Source: Planctomycetota bacterium
Lineage (GTDB): Bacteria; Planctomycetota; Phycisphaerae; Phycisphaerales; UBA1924
DNA length: 64,000 bases
NCBI GenBank assembly: GCA_030950285.1
Contig: JAUZRR010000021.1
Span: 62,001-126,000, forward strand
Direction of reading: 5' to 3'
Both the position numbers and the translations under genes were made by a program. How positions within the stretch are numbered: the first letter of the stretch is position 1; the number at the start of each line of letters is the position of its first letter. Below the pieces are notes generated by a model that made no database searches, was not told the DNA's origin, and was given only the letters and a program-made list of their open reading frames with translations. Shown here in pieces: positions 42,179-49,796 of the stretch.

Positions 42179-42607
42179 TCAGCCCTCCACCACGACGCCC
42201 ATAGAGCGAGCGGTACCTTCGATGATGCGCATCGCAGCCTCGGTGCTGCCGGCGTTAAGATCGGCAGCCTTCTCTTCTGCGATCTTGCGGACCTGATCCG
42301 ACGTAATCTTGCCCACCTTCTCGGTGTGAGGCACGCCCGACCCCTTCTCGATCCCCGCCGCGTCCCTGATCAGGACCGACGCCGGAGAACTCTTCACCTC
42401 AAACGAGAATGTGCGGTCGCTGAAGACCGTCACCACCACCCCGACCAGCTTGCCGTTGAGGTGCCCCGTCGAGGCGTTGAACTGCTGAATGAACTGCCCG
42501 GGGTTGACCTGGTTGGCACCAAGCACCGGCCCAAGAGGCGGCGCCGGCGTCGCGGTCCCGCCCGGCGCCATCAACTTAAACGTCTTGACAACTTCTTTCT
42601 TGGCCAT
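42179..42607 (-). CDS. rplK: 50S ribosomal protein L11
   Basis: A 142-aa protein of the GTPase-associated centre. The start is ATG 42607 (MAKKEVVKTFKLMAPGG), with GGAGGTGGAG just upstream. A longer in-frame reading to 42736 lacks homology and is ignored. 'PPLGPVLGANQVNPGQFIQQFNA' and 'KITSDQVRKIAEEKAADLNAGS' are typical. It is the first gene of the rplKAJL-rpoBC run. secE and nusG, usually immediately upstream, are absent. Confidence 0.97.
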   Translation of the reverse strand: MAKKEVVKTFKLMAPGGTATPAPPLGPVLGANQVNPGQFIQQFNASTGHLNGKLVGVVVTVFSDRTFSFEVKSSPASVLIRDAAGIEKGSGVPHTEKVGKITSDQVRKIAEEKAADLNAGSTEAAMRIIEGTARSMGVVVEG

Positions 42608-42840
42608 CGATCTCCACCTCCCACTCATGCCCCGGGCTCGCCCCTCAGCGAGGCTCCCGGCTCGACTGTCCCCGGCCTGGGGGCGATCGGCATCGTGGTC
42701 TTTACGGTTCACGTTGTGCCCGCTGCCACAACGCAACGGGCCTCAACACTAGGCGCGCAGCGCTCAGAGACAAGAAGCACCCGCCTCCGACTTGACCTCA
42801 CACACCCATGACACATGCTCCCCCGGCACGACCTCCTCCT

Positions 42841-42871
42841 GCTCCCCCTCCCGCGCCCCGCGGGAGGGGGC
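42841..42871. repeat. Palindromic dispersed repeat (family C) upstream of rplK
   Basis: CCCCCTCCCGCG and CGCGGGAGGGGG form a nearly perfect stem around CCC, followed by CTGGGGGGAGGG. It lies in the 353-bp gap 42608-42960, which contains no gene and should also hold the rplK-operon promoter. I see no convincing -35/-10 pair. The core CCCGCGCCCCGCGGG is shared with 62593-62625. Confidence 0.7.
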
Positions 42872-42960
42872 TGGGGGGAGGGTGCCTCCCATGATTCCTC
42901 AAACCCGGCCGAACCGACAGAGCACGAGAACACAACAGAAACCGCACAAACAATCCTGCC

Positions 42961-44085
42961 TCACCGGTGCGCCGGCGTCCCCAACTCCCGCCGGAGCGCG
43001 TCCACGATGTCCTCATCCAGCCCCGCACGCGCAGCCCGATCAAGCACCCGGCTTGCCCCCGCGACCTTCCCCTCAGCCTGCAACAGCACCACCCCCGCAA
43101 GGTGCGCCGAACCCGCGTCGGTCCGCTTGGCGTACGCCAGCACGCGCGACAACAGCCGATCGTGCCGCCGTGCGCCCAGCCCGAGCTCATCGAGATCAAC
43201 CGACTTCCGGGCGAGCATCGCATCGGTGCGGTAGGCAAACGCGACCATCGCGGTCCCGTCGCTCAGCCGCCCGGCATCGAGCATCGCCAGCCCAAGGCTG
43301 CGCATCGCGTCGACATCCTCGGGGTCCTCGTCCAGATGGTCGCGGAACGCCGTGGCCGCTTTCTCTGCTTCGTCAGCCTTGAGGAACGCCCGGGCGCGTT
43401 CGAGCGAAGTCAACTCCCGCACCGGTTCGACCGGTTGGGCCGGCAACGGCTGCGGCCGCGTGAGCAGCGTCGGATCGAGCTGCCGGGTCAACACGCCATC
43501 GACCGGGCGCGTGGACCAGTACCGCCCCGAGTCGTAGTACCAGTATGGGTTGGAGTACGCCCCATAGCCGAAATGCCCCTGATGCAGGTACGTTCCGGTC
43601 GTCGAGACCCTCCAGTAGTAACCCGTCCTCGGGTCGTACACACGCCCGTCGGGCAGCAATATCGCGCCACTCCCCCCACTTCCGAGTCGGAACCGCAGCG
43701 AGAGGTCGCCGTTGTCGTACACCCCGTCGGCGCGGAAGCCGTCGGCAACACCGCCGCTGTAGATAGACCCCGAGCCGCCGACGGTCCCCGAAACGCCGCC
43801 CCCACCACCATGCTGCGGCACCGGCTGGAGCCCCGGCAACGTGAGGTGCCGGTTGAGGAGCGACCCGCCCGAACGGTTCAGCCCGGGCAGGCTCGCCCGC
43901 TGCCCCTGCACGCCGAACCCTCGCACGGGGGTCCCCCCACCCCCAGCCCCCGCCCCAGCCCCCGCCCCCGCCCCCGCATTGGAATGGCTCGAAGCGTGGT
44001 GCTGCGCGCTGGCACCGGGGGCCGCCACCGCAAAGCCGACCGCAGCAAAGAGCACGAACACGTGGTTGATGGCATGGGTTTGCAT
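42961..44085 (-). CDS. Secreted Gly-rich protein with C-terminal TPR-like helices
   Basis: A 374-aa product with GGAGG 8 nt before the ATG. A signal peptide (residues 1-27, ending ASAQ) is followed by an Ala-Gly repeat (GAGAGAGAGAG) from a C-rich tract, a Gly/Tyr-rich middle with 'DPRTGYYWRVSTTGTYLHQGHFGYGAYSNPYWYYDSGRYW', and a helical C-terminus (about 225-370) with 'ARAFLKADEAEKAATAFRDHLDEDPEDVDAMRSLGLAMLDAGR', a TPR-type repeat. I do not recognise the family. It is likely periplasmic or surface-located. No transcriptional link to rplK is obvious because a repeat element separates them. Confidence 0.75.
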   Translation of the reverse strand: MQTHAINHVFVLFAAVGFAVAAPGASAQHHASSHSNAGAGAGAGAGAGGGGTPVRGFGVQGQRASLPGLNRSGGSLLNRHLTLPGLQPVPQHGGGGGVSGTVGGSGSIYSGGVADGFRADGVYDNGDLSLRFRLGSGGSGAILLPDGRVYDPRTGYYWRVSTTGTYLHQGHFGYGAYSNPYWYYDSGRYWSTRPVDGVLTRQLDPTLLTRPQPLPAQPVEPVRELTSLERARAFLKADEAEKAATAFRDHLDEDPEDVDAMRSLGLAMLDAGRLSDGTAMVAFAYRTDAMLARKSVDLDELGLGARRHDRLLSRVLAYAKRTDAGSAHLAGVVLLQAEGKVAGASRVLDRAARAGLDEDIVDALRRELGTPAHR

Positions 44086-44269
44086 CGGGGTGGCCTCCGG
44101 TTGGTGAATCGGCCGTTCGCCGCGGCCGGGTGTCTGGCGGCCTGTCGCTCCGCAAAGCGCAAAGGCGGGCGTTCCCGGTACGGCCTGCTGTCCTTCATCT
44201 AGTGTAACGGCCCAACCGCCCTGAGGTTTCCCGAAAACACGCGGATTGCGGGGTGGGTATCCTCCGACG

Positions 44270-44938
44270 ATGTTCCAGACCGGTCAAAAAGGCAGGCAGA
44301 TGTTCAGGTGGTGTGCCCGCATCGCGGTCGTGGGGGGGGGCGTGGGGGCGGTTGTGGGGGGGGGTGTGGGGGTTGTGGGCGGCCTTTCGGGCTGTTCCCG
44401 GCTCATGCACACCTCCGGCGTCCGCCTCGAATCGTTCGAAAATGGTTCCGTCCTCGTGCCCCGGGTGGTCTCCAGCGGCTACACCGCCACCGACCGCTCG
44501 ACCGCCGACCTGTACCTCTCCGATATCCCCCTCGGCGACCTTAACCGGGCCGAGTCGTTCGACGATCTTGTCGGAACGATCGTCCGGATACGCATGTTTG
44601 TCGCGCCCAAGCCGGGCAAGACGCCCATCGAACCCACCGCCTCGACCGCGACCATCCAGGCCGCGGTCCTGTCCCGCGGCGAGATCGGGCTCTACGGCGG
44701 GGGAGCGTTCATGCTCCTCTCGGGCAAACCGGGCGACCGCACGTTCGGCGGCAGCGTCCGCGGCGGGTCGGTCCGCCTGCTCTCCTCGACGCCAGGCTTT
44801 GCCGACCGACTCGGGGCGTCCCGCTTTACCGCCGGCATCACTATCCCCCACGACGAAGCCGCCGCCGCGATCCTGTCGCACGTCTTCGAGCAAGCCGCCC
44901 GCGCCGCCCGCGGCCGGGCCAATGCCAGCGGCCGGTAA
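44270..44938 (+). CDS. Lipoprotein with poly-G signal-peptide region
   Basis: A 222-aa product from ATG 44270 (ATG 44300 also possible, with a weak GGCAGGCAG upstream). The signal peptide is a Val/Gly run encoded by long G tracts and ends in the lipobox LSGC. The mature domain of about 190 aa carries 'YLSDIPLGDLNRAESFDDLVGTIVRIRMFVAPKPGKTP' and 'RFTAGITIPHDEAAAAILSHVFEQAARAARGRA'. No family is recognised. Likely anchored to the outer membrane. Two G9 homopolymers in the signal sequence make frame slippage possible. Confidence 0.75.
   Translation: MFQTGQKGRQMFRWCARIAVVGGGVGAVVGGGVGVVGGLSGCSRLMHTSGVRLESFENGSVLVPRVVSSGYTATDRSTADLYLSDIPLGDLNRAESFDDLVGTIVRIRMFVAPKPGKTPIEPTASTATIQAAVLSRGEIGLYGGGAFMLLSGKPGDRTFGGSVRGGSVRLLSSTPGFADRLGASRFTAGITIPHDEAAAAILSHVFEQAARAARGRANASGR
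44332..44372 (+). repeat. G9/G5 homopolymer repeats in a lipoprotein signal sequence
   Basis: Tracts of nine G at 44332-44340 and 44356-44364 and of five G at 44344-44348 and 44368-44372 form an imperfect 24-bp tandem duplication. They encode Val-Gly-Gly-Gly-Val repeats. Confidence 0.9.
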
Positions 44939-44960
44939 TCCACAGCCCCGCAACGGGTGC

Positions 44961-44986
44961 CATGGCCACAGCTTTGGGTGGCCATG
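44961..44986. repeat. Palindromic repeat (family D) between convergent genes
   Basis: CATGGCCAC and GTGGCCATG form a perfect 9-bp stem around AGCTTTGG. A third, related CCATGGCCACGG copy stands at 45004-45015. It could serve as a bidirectional stop for the two convergent genes, although no T-run follows. Confidence 0.6.
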
Positions 44987-45042
44987 ACCAAGGGGAGGCA
45001 GAACCATGGCCACGGCACCCGCTGCGCCGTTGCCGTGCTTGG

Positions 45043-46206
45043 CTACCGCGACGCCGCGAACGCCTCGACCACCGACTCGGCCGTCGTGCGGTACAGCTCC
45101 ACCAGCACCTCCCGCGAGAGCGACAGCCCCCGCAGCACCGGCGCCGCCTTCGCGTCGTACCGCGCCGGGTCGCTCGTGTGCAGGTCCGGATCGACCACCG
45201 GGCTCTCGCACACCGTGTCAGTCTCGAGCATCGTCCGCAGCGCCCAGTACCGGCTCGCATAGAGATCAAACGCCTCGGCCTCGGTGCTCGCCTGCTCGCT
45301 CTTGGTGCTGATGCTGTCGCCACTCCCCGCCGAGAGGTGCGCGTCCATCGTCACGATGTCGGACCCAAAGAGCAGCCGCCCCCGCCACCGCTCAAAGAAC
45401 CGGACCACCCGCGCTGTCGCGTGCTGCCCCAGCGCCCGCACCACCCACTTGGTCGCGCTGGTGTCCAGATACAGATTGCCGTGCCGATCCAGCAAACCAT
45501 CGAGAAAGTCCAGGTCCTCCGGCCATCCCCCCATGTGGGCCGCGATCCAAGGCTGCCCGAACCGCTCGAGCATCCGCTCAAACGACGCATAATGATCCCG
45601 CTTGGCCCGGTACCGCTTGGTGTCGGTGTACTTGGCCGCAAACCACGTATCCGGGTCGGCGATGTGCACCATGAACATCATCCCAAGCTCGGTCGCCAGC
45701 TCCGCCTGCCGCACCCGCCACGCGCTGTCAAACTCGACAACGTCCGCCGGGTCACCCCCGGCATAGTCGATCAACGTCGGCCCGGACCAGAACTTGACAA
45801 TCCGCGCATCGAACCGCTCCCGGTACTCCCCGATCGCGTCGAGGTATCCCCCGCGATGGACCGACTCCCGGTCCTCGTTGGCCCAGTCCGGGAACGCGAT
45901 AAACCGCACCCGATCGCCGAGCGCCTCGCGGACCGCCTCGGCCCCCGCGAGCTGGGACATGGTGTAGACACGCTCGATGCCGAACAGATCAGCCGCCCGC
46001 GCCCACACCCCCGCGGCCGCGCGGCCGTGGATATGGGCGTGGATATCGATGATCCGAACCGGGGGCTCGGGCAGCAGCCCCGCTTCGGTGGCATAATCAA
46101 GCCCATACCGGTTGGCGTCGCTGCGGAACGTCCCGTCGCGTGTCGAGCCGACAGCGCCCGACGCCGTGCAGCCGCACTCGGGATGTGATCCGGGAGATTC
46201 TGGCAT
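45043..46206 (-). CDS. Amidohydrolase-family metal-dependent hydrolase
   Basis: A 387-aa TIM-barrel hydrolase of the amidohydrolase-2 type. 'IIDIHAHIHG' gives the first metal-binding HxH, 'FMVHIADPDTWF' and 'WIAAHMGGWPED' give the later His residues, and 'GRLLFGSDIVTMD' gives the catalytic Asp. The start is ATG 46206. The frame continues upstream as a VGVG/HTGWKPVPR sequence encoded by a repeat element and is not counted. The substrate is unknown. Relatives are decarboxylases or amide hydrolases. Divergent from the glycosyltransferase gene, whose first ATG is only 7 bp away. Confidence 0.85.
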   Translation of the reverse strand: MPESPGSHPECGCTASGAVGSTRDGTFRSDANRYGLDYATEAGLLPEPPVRIIDIHAHIHGRAAAGVWARAADLFGIERVYTMSQLAGAEAVREALGDRVRFIAFPDWANEDRESVHRGGYLDAIGEYRERFDARIVKFWSGPTLIDYAGGDPADVVEFDSAWRVRQAELATELGMMFMVHIADPDTWFAAKYTDTKRYRAKRDHYASFERMLERFGQPWIAAHMGGWPEDLDFLDGLLDRHGNLYLDTSATKWVVRALGQHATARVVRFFERWRGRLLFGSDIVTMDAHLSAGSGDSISTKSEQASTEAEAFDLYASRYWALRTMLETDTVCESPVVDPDLHTSDPARYDAKAAPVLRGLSLSREVLVELYRTTAESVVEAFAASR

Positions 46207-46212
46207 CGGCCG

Positions 46213-47445
46213 ATGGTAGACAACCCACCCCAACCCGACCCCGACCCCCACCCGTGGCACCGGCTTCCAGCCGGTGTGCACCCCCACCCCCACCCCCACC
46301 ACTCGGGGCCGCGCTATGCCCTCGCCCACGACTGGCTCTGCGGCTATCGCGGCGGGGAAGCCGTCCTCGAACGCATCGCTGCGCTCGCTCTCGAAACCGG
46401 CCGCGTCGACCGCCTCTACACCATGTTCGACGACCGCCGCCCCCTCGCCCCGGCCATCGACACCCTCGCCCGTTGCGTCTCCCCACTGAGCGCACTCCCC
46501 GACACCTGGCGGCGCTGGCTGCTGCCCATGTACCCGCTCGCGGTGCGGTCACTCGCACGCACACTGCGGACTCGACAGAAACACACCCCCGTCGATCTGC
46601 TCATCTCGACAAGCTCAGCGGCGATCAAAGGACTCAAAGCCCCGCCGGGCGTGCCCCACCTCTGCTACTGCCACGCCCCGGCCCGCTACGTCTGGTCGGT
46701 CCGCAGCGAGTACGAAGGCGGGCGGACCATCCCCGACCGCCTCCGCGCCGCCGGGCTGGCCACCGTCGGCAGCACCTACCGCGCGTGGGACCGCGCCACC
46801 GCCGCCAACGTCACGACCTTCCTCGCCAACTCGACCCACACCGCAGCCGAGATCAAACGCTGCTTCGGGCGCGCAGCCGAGGTGGTCTTCCCACCCGTGC
46901 GGACCGAGTTCTTCACACCCGACAACACCATCCCCCGCGAAGACTTCTGGCTCTTTGCCGGGGCGCTCGAACCCTACAAACGCGCCGACCTCGCAGCCGA
47001 AGCCGCCCAACTCGCCGGCGCAAAGCTCATCATCGTCGGTCAAGGCTCGATCGAGACCACGCTCCGCCAGCGCTACGAACCCGCCGGCGTCGAGTTCCGA
47101 GGAAGAGTCTCCGACGAACACCTCCGAGACCTCTACCGCAGAGCAAAGCTGCTCGTCTTCCCGCAGATCGAGGACTTCGGCATCACCGCGGTCGAGGCCC
47201 AAGGCTGCGGCTGCCCGGTGGTCGCGCGCCACGCCGGCGGGGCGCTCGACACCGTGCTCCCCGGCAAAACCGGCGTGTTCTTCGAAGACGCCGACCCCCG
47301 CGCTCTCGCCCAAGCCGCCGCAACCTGCCCGCAGCACCCGCAAGCCTGCCGGGCCAACGCTGAGCGGTTCGCCGAATCAGTCTTTGACAACACGATGCGC
47401 ACGCACATCCAGCAGTGCACAGACATCGCGTTCCATTCAGCCTGA
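46213..47445 (+). CDS. Glycosyltransferase family 4 (GT-B fold)
   Basis: Transfers a sugar from a nucleotide donor, probably in exopolysaccharide or O-antigen synthesis. The conserved body begins with 'YALAHDWLCGYRGGEAVLERI', contains 'CYCHAPARYVWS' and ends with a GT4 donor-binding block 'LLVFPQIEDFGITAVEAQGCGCPVVARHAGG', which includes the E-x7-E-type acidic residue. Length 410 aa if read from ATG 46213, but the first roughly 33 residues (PQPDPDPHPWHRL..HPHPHPHH) are encoded by the palindromic repeat and a CCCCCAC repeat. A GTG at 46276 or another late start would be a more natural beginning. Confidence 0.85.
   Translation: MVDNPPQPDPDPHPWHRLPAGVHPHPHPHHSGPRYALAHDWLCGYRGGEAVLERIAALALETGRVDRLYTMFDDRRPLAPAIDTLARCVSPLSALPDTWRRWLLPMYPLAVRSLARTLRTRQKHTPVDLLISTSSAAIKGLKAPPGVPHLCYCHAPARYVWSVRSEYEGGRTIPDRLRAAGLATVGSTYRAWDRATAANVTTFLANSTHTAAEIKRCFGRAAEVVFPPVRTEFFTPDNTIPREDFWLFAGALEPYKRADLAAEAAQLAGAKLIIVGQGSIETTLRQRYEPAGVEFRGRVSDEHLRDLYRRAKLLVFPQIEDFGITAVEAQGCGCPVVARHAGGALDTVLPGKTGVFFEDADPRALAQAAATCPQHPQACRANAERFAESVFDNTMRTHIQQCTDIAFHSA
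46258..46276. repeat. Family A palindrome at the amidohydrolase/glycosyltransferase divergence
   Basis: CACCGGCT-TCC-AGCCGGTG, the inverse-loop version of the element at 24952-24970, followed by CCCCCAC repeats. It overlaps the apparent N-terminus of the glycosyltransferase and occupies the only space for a divergent promoter. Confidence 0.85.
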
Positions 47446-47497
47446 AAAACCGAACGCCACAGCCATGGCGGTTCTTCGTACTTGACAACTGCGCTGT

Positions 47498-47592
47498 CCC
47501 CTCGCTTGCGCGAGGGGCTCTACAAAAAAATCAGCGCGTCGATCCGGTAACAAGAACAACTGCGTCTTCGAGCCCCTCGCGCGAGCGAGGGG
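47498..47592. repeat. Inverted pair of palindromic repeats (family B)
   Basis: CCCCTCGC-TTGC-GCGAGGGG (47498-47517) and CCCCTCGC-GCGA-GCGAGGGG (47573-47592), flanked by GT/CTC and GA/AC in opposite orientation, as in the pair at 27371-27444. The gap 47446-47676 has no gene and lies between convergent genes. Confidence 0.85.
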
Positions 47593-47676
47593 ACAAGGCA
47601 GACCCTCGAATACCCGAAAACTCCAGTCTCAACCCTTCACGCATGGATAAAGCAGAACTCCGTAAAAGGCTCCCGC

Positions 47677-48147
47677 TCAATCCCCCGGCTTGAGCTTCAC
47701 AGGCAGCACCATCGCCCGGGTCTGCACAATCCTCGCCTTGGCAACCGGCTCGCCGGGGTCGCTCAGCGAGACCTTCCCCCCGAGCAACGCCGCCCCGACC
47801 TCAAGGTACAGACTCTCGCCGGGACCGAGGCGCACCATGCGAGTCGCGTCGCTCCGGCGTTGCACGCGGACGAGGTGCTCGCCCGGCCCGACGATCACCA
47901 CCGCGTGCGTGTTGCGACGGAGCTTTGCAACCTCGGCCTGATCCACAAACACCGCAACCGGGCCGGGGCTCAAAAGCGACCGAGGCCTGTAGAGATAGAT
48001 CGCCGCGTCGCCCGCCGCCAGTTGCACCGGCTGGTACGGCCCGGCACCCCGGGCGCACCCCATCGGCGCAAGAACCGCGACTCCCGCCAGGAGCATCGCC
48101 AACAGAAAGCCCACGACAGGATGTGCCGAAATCGCGAATCGCCGCAT
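47677..48147 (-). CDS. DUF2846-like secreted/lipoprotein
   Basis: A 156-aa product. A long signal (residues 8-30) is followed by Cys in PMGCAR, a weak lipobox. The mature domain has 'AAIYLYRPRSLLSPGPVAVFVDQAEVAKLRRNTHAVVIVGPGEHLVRV', the pattern of DUF2846 proteins (YxYRP...V..DG..v..L..n.Y....v.PG.H.v). Function of the family is unknown. The gene ends 230 bp from the convergent glycosyltransferase and is directly followed upstream (9 bp) by the flavin-reductase-like gene, so they are probably cotranscribed. Confidence 0.75.
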   Translation of the reverse strand: MRRFAISAHPVVGFLLAMLLAGVAVLAPMGCARGAGPYQPVQLAAGDAAIYLYRPRSLLSPGPVAVFVDQAEVAKLRRNTHAVVIVGPGEHLVRVQRRSDATRMVRLGPGESLYLEVGAALLGGKVSLSDPGEPVAKARIVQTRAMVLPVKLKPGD

Positions 48148-48156
48148 GCCAAGACT

Positions 48157-48621
48157 CTACACGGTTTCGTGCGCGATGCCATAGCCCGCCGCAACCCGGC
48201 ACGCGACCACATGCCCGATATACAGCTCAGACTCTGCCTCGAGGTCAAAGTGCCGGACCACCTCGCAGTCGAAAACCAAAGGCGATCGGCGGAGCACCGG
48301 CGCCCCCGTCGCCAGCCGCTGGGTCGGGATCGCGTCGAACTGGTTCTGCTCATCCAACGGAACATCGGACGCGAACTTCCGCAACGCCAGCTTGTCCGAA
48401 TCGTCAAGCCGACAGACCGCAAAGCACCGCGCGTCGCGGATGATCGGCTCGATCGGGTGCCCCGTCCGCACCGCCACGCACAGCAGCGGCGGGTCCTCGC
48501 TGCACGGCTGCACCGACCGGACAATCACCCCCGCCAGAACATCGTCGTGCGCAGCCGTCATCAGGTACAGCCCGGTTCGCAACAGCGCGAACCCGTGAAG
48601 AGGATGGGTGCTCCCAGCCAT
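48157..48621 (-). CDS. Flavin reductase-like FMN-binding protein
   Basis: A 154-aa split-barrel protein. 'AGVIVRSVQPCSEDPPLLCVAV' is the flavin-binding strand pair, 'FAVCRLDDSDKLALRKFA' the typical second element, and 'VVRHFDLEAESELYIGHVVACR' the closing strands. It has no signal peptide, so it is cytoplasmic. Family members reduce flavins for partner enzymes or bind FMN. The partner is not apparent. It could also be a diflavin flavoprotein without its reductase domain. Confidence 0.75.
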   Translation of the reverse strand: MAGSTHPLHGFALLRTGLYLMTAAHDDVLAGVIVRSVQPCSEDPPLLCVAVRTGHPIEPIIRDARCFAVCRLDDSDKLALRKFASDVPLDEQNQFDAIPTQRLATGAPVLRRSPLVFDCEVVRHFDLEAESELYIGHVVACRVAAGYGIAHETV

Positions 48622-48816
48622 GCACTGACTCCTTCAAGCACCCCAACGAGCGAACGCCTGCCAGCGTATCGGCCAAGCCCGAAACCTGCTTGGGCAGAAC
48701 TCCCACATGCCCCCACTTTCCCAAGTCTTCATGTGGAAAACTCGCCACGGAAGCCCGATTTTTGCACCGGGTTTCGCTGGTTTTGTCAACTTATTCCCAG
48801 ATCGGCCCAATAGGTG

Positions 48817-48845
48817 TTGACAGGTGGGGCAAAGTGGGGCACAAT
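48817..48845 (+). promoter_or_regulatory. mraZ promoter with MraZ-type boxes
   Basis: TTGACA (48817-48822), a 17-nt spacer and CACAAT (48840-48845) form a good sigma70-like promoter. Within and at the end of the spacer two GTGGGGC repeats (48824-48830, 48834-48840) stand 10 bp apart on one helix face, matching the direct GTGGG-type repeats that MraZ binds to repress its own operon in other bacteria. Start codon 36 bp downstream. Confidence 0.75.
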
Positions 48846-48880
48846 CCCATGCATGGACACGGCCCCGGAGACCATCACCT

Positions 48881-49336
48881 GTGAGCTTTATCGGACAGGC
48901 AGAAGTCACGATAGACAAAAAATCCAGGCTCGCGGTCCCGGCCAAGTTTCGTGCAGCCCTCGAAGCGGGGAAACTCGGCCCGGCCTGGGTCAGCATGCCC
49001 CGAGGCCCGGGCGTGCTCTGGATGATCCCCGAGGTCTCCTTCGACGATCTCTCCGACCAATGGGGAGACACACTGATCCCCGATGCGGACACCGAAGCCA
49101 TCGAGCTGCTGCTCTTCAGCCTCTCCGAGAAGGTCGAGATGGATGCCACCGGCCGGGTGACCGTGCCCCGCAAACACCTGGAGCTGACGGGTCTCGACGG
49201 CGAGGTCGTCGTGGTCGGAGTCAAGAGTCGGCTCGAGATTCACGACCGGGCCGTCTGGCTGGAGCGAGAGAAGGAACGCCTCGCCAGATTGCCCGAGTTG
49301 ATCGCCAAAATGGCTGCCCGCAAGCATCAGGATTGA
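48881..49336 (+). CDS. mraZ: Transcriptional regulator MraZ
   Basis: A 151-aa AbrB/SpoVT-like DNA-binding protein that normally heads the division and cell-wall (dcw) cluster and represses it. The start is GTG 48881 (MSFIGQAEVTIDKKSRLAVPAKFR), with GGAG 10 nt upstream. Two swapped-hairpin domains are visible: 'FIGQAEVTIDKKSRLAVPAKFRAAL' and 'EKVEMDATGRVTVPRKHLELTG'. The longer in-frame reading from 48824 has no homology. The expected neighbour rsmH is missing. Instead a hairpin-rich non-coding stretch and a terminator follow. Confidence 0.93.
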   Translation: MSFIGQAEVTIDKKSRLAVPAKFRAALEAGKLGPAWVSMPRGPGVLWMIPEVSFDDLSDQWGDTLIPDADTEAIELLLFSLSEKVEMDATGRVTVPRKHLELTGLDGEVVVVGVKSRLEIHDRAVWLEREKERLARLPELIAKMAARKHQD

Positions 49337-49686
49337 GCATGTGGGCGAGAAACGAAGACACCCACCGCCAAGGACGGCGGCGTGAACGAGAGGCCCGGAA
49401 CGGTCCGGGCATGGCAAGGACGCACGGGCGGGAAACCGCCCTGACGAGTCACGGAGCCGAGGACTGAAAGGACTCGCCCGTTCGGCCCGCTGCACGCAGG
49501 GATGCGCCCGCACGGCCGACGGCTCTTGGGCTCACGACATTTCGGCCTCCTCCGGGCATGACGCCCGGTGAGAGGCCATTCCGAGCCGGGCGCGCCGAGC
49601 AAGTCGAGGCCGCCCGGTTCACCAGGTCCCACCACCCGGCGACGGGGCGATCCACCACCGCCTCCCAGCCGTCGCCGAAAAGCGAA
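49337..49686 (+). other. Hairpin-rich non-coding stretch after mraZ (candidate structured RNA)
   Basis: 350 nt with no credible gene on either strand but a series of perfect local hairpins: CCGCC/GGCGG (49365-49380), GCCCGG/CCGGGC (49393-49410), GGGCGG-GAAA-CCGCCC with a GNRA tetraloop (49426-49441), GAGTC/GACTC (49446-49475), and a nested GGCCTC..CCGGGC/GCCCGG..GAGGCC (49544-49577). It runs straight into a strong terminator. I could not match it to RNase P, tmRNA, 6S or SRP RNA by their conserved cores. Confidence 0.45.
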
Positions 49687-49727
49687 GCTCGCCCGCTCCC
49701 CTCGGGGACGGGCGAGCCGCTTTTATT
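49687..49727 (+). terminator. Rho-independent terminator, probably bidirectional
   Basis: GCTCGCCCG (49687-49695) pairs with CGGGCGAGC (49709-49717), with an inner CCCC/GGGG stem, followed by CGCTTTTATT. On the other strand the stem is followed by TTCGCTTTT, so it can also end the CHRD gene. Confidence 0.9.
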
Positions 49728-49796
49728 AGGCATTTGTTTCTGCCAAAGCCCCGCTCTCAAGCGTTTCCGGCCAGAGTGCCGAGGCAGAACCGCTGT

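Noticed and set aside
42608-42736. N-terminal extension of L11
   Set aside because: Not part of the L11 family. The ATG at 42607 has an SD and the canonical MAKKxV start.
45043-46329. Longer amidohydrolase start at 46329
   Set aside because: The extra 41 residues are encoded by the palindromic repeat and G/C-rich tracts. Homology starts after ATG 46206.
49337-49727. RNase P RNA, tmRNA, 6S or SRP RNA
   Set aside because: The conserved RNase P cores (such as GGAAAGTCCGG), a tRNA-like 3' end and other signatures are not present on either strand.
49449-49760. 103-aa minus-strand frame in the mraZ 3' region
   Set aside because: Crosses the terminator hairpin, has unusual composition and no RBS.
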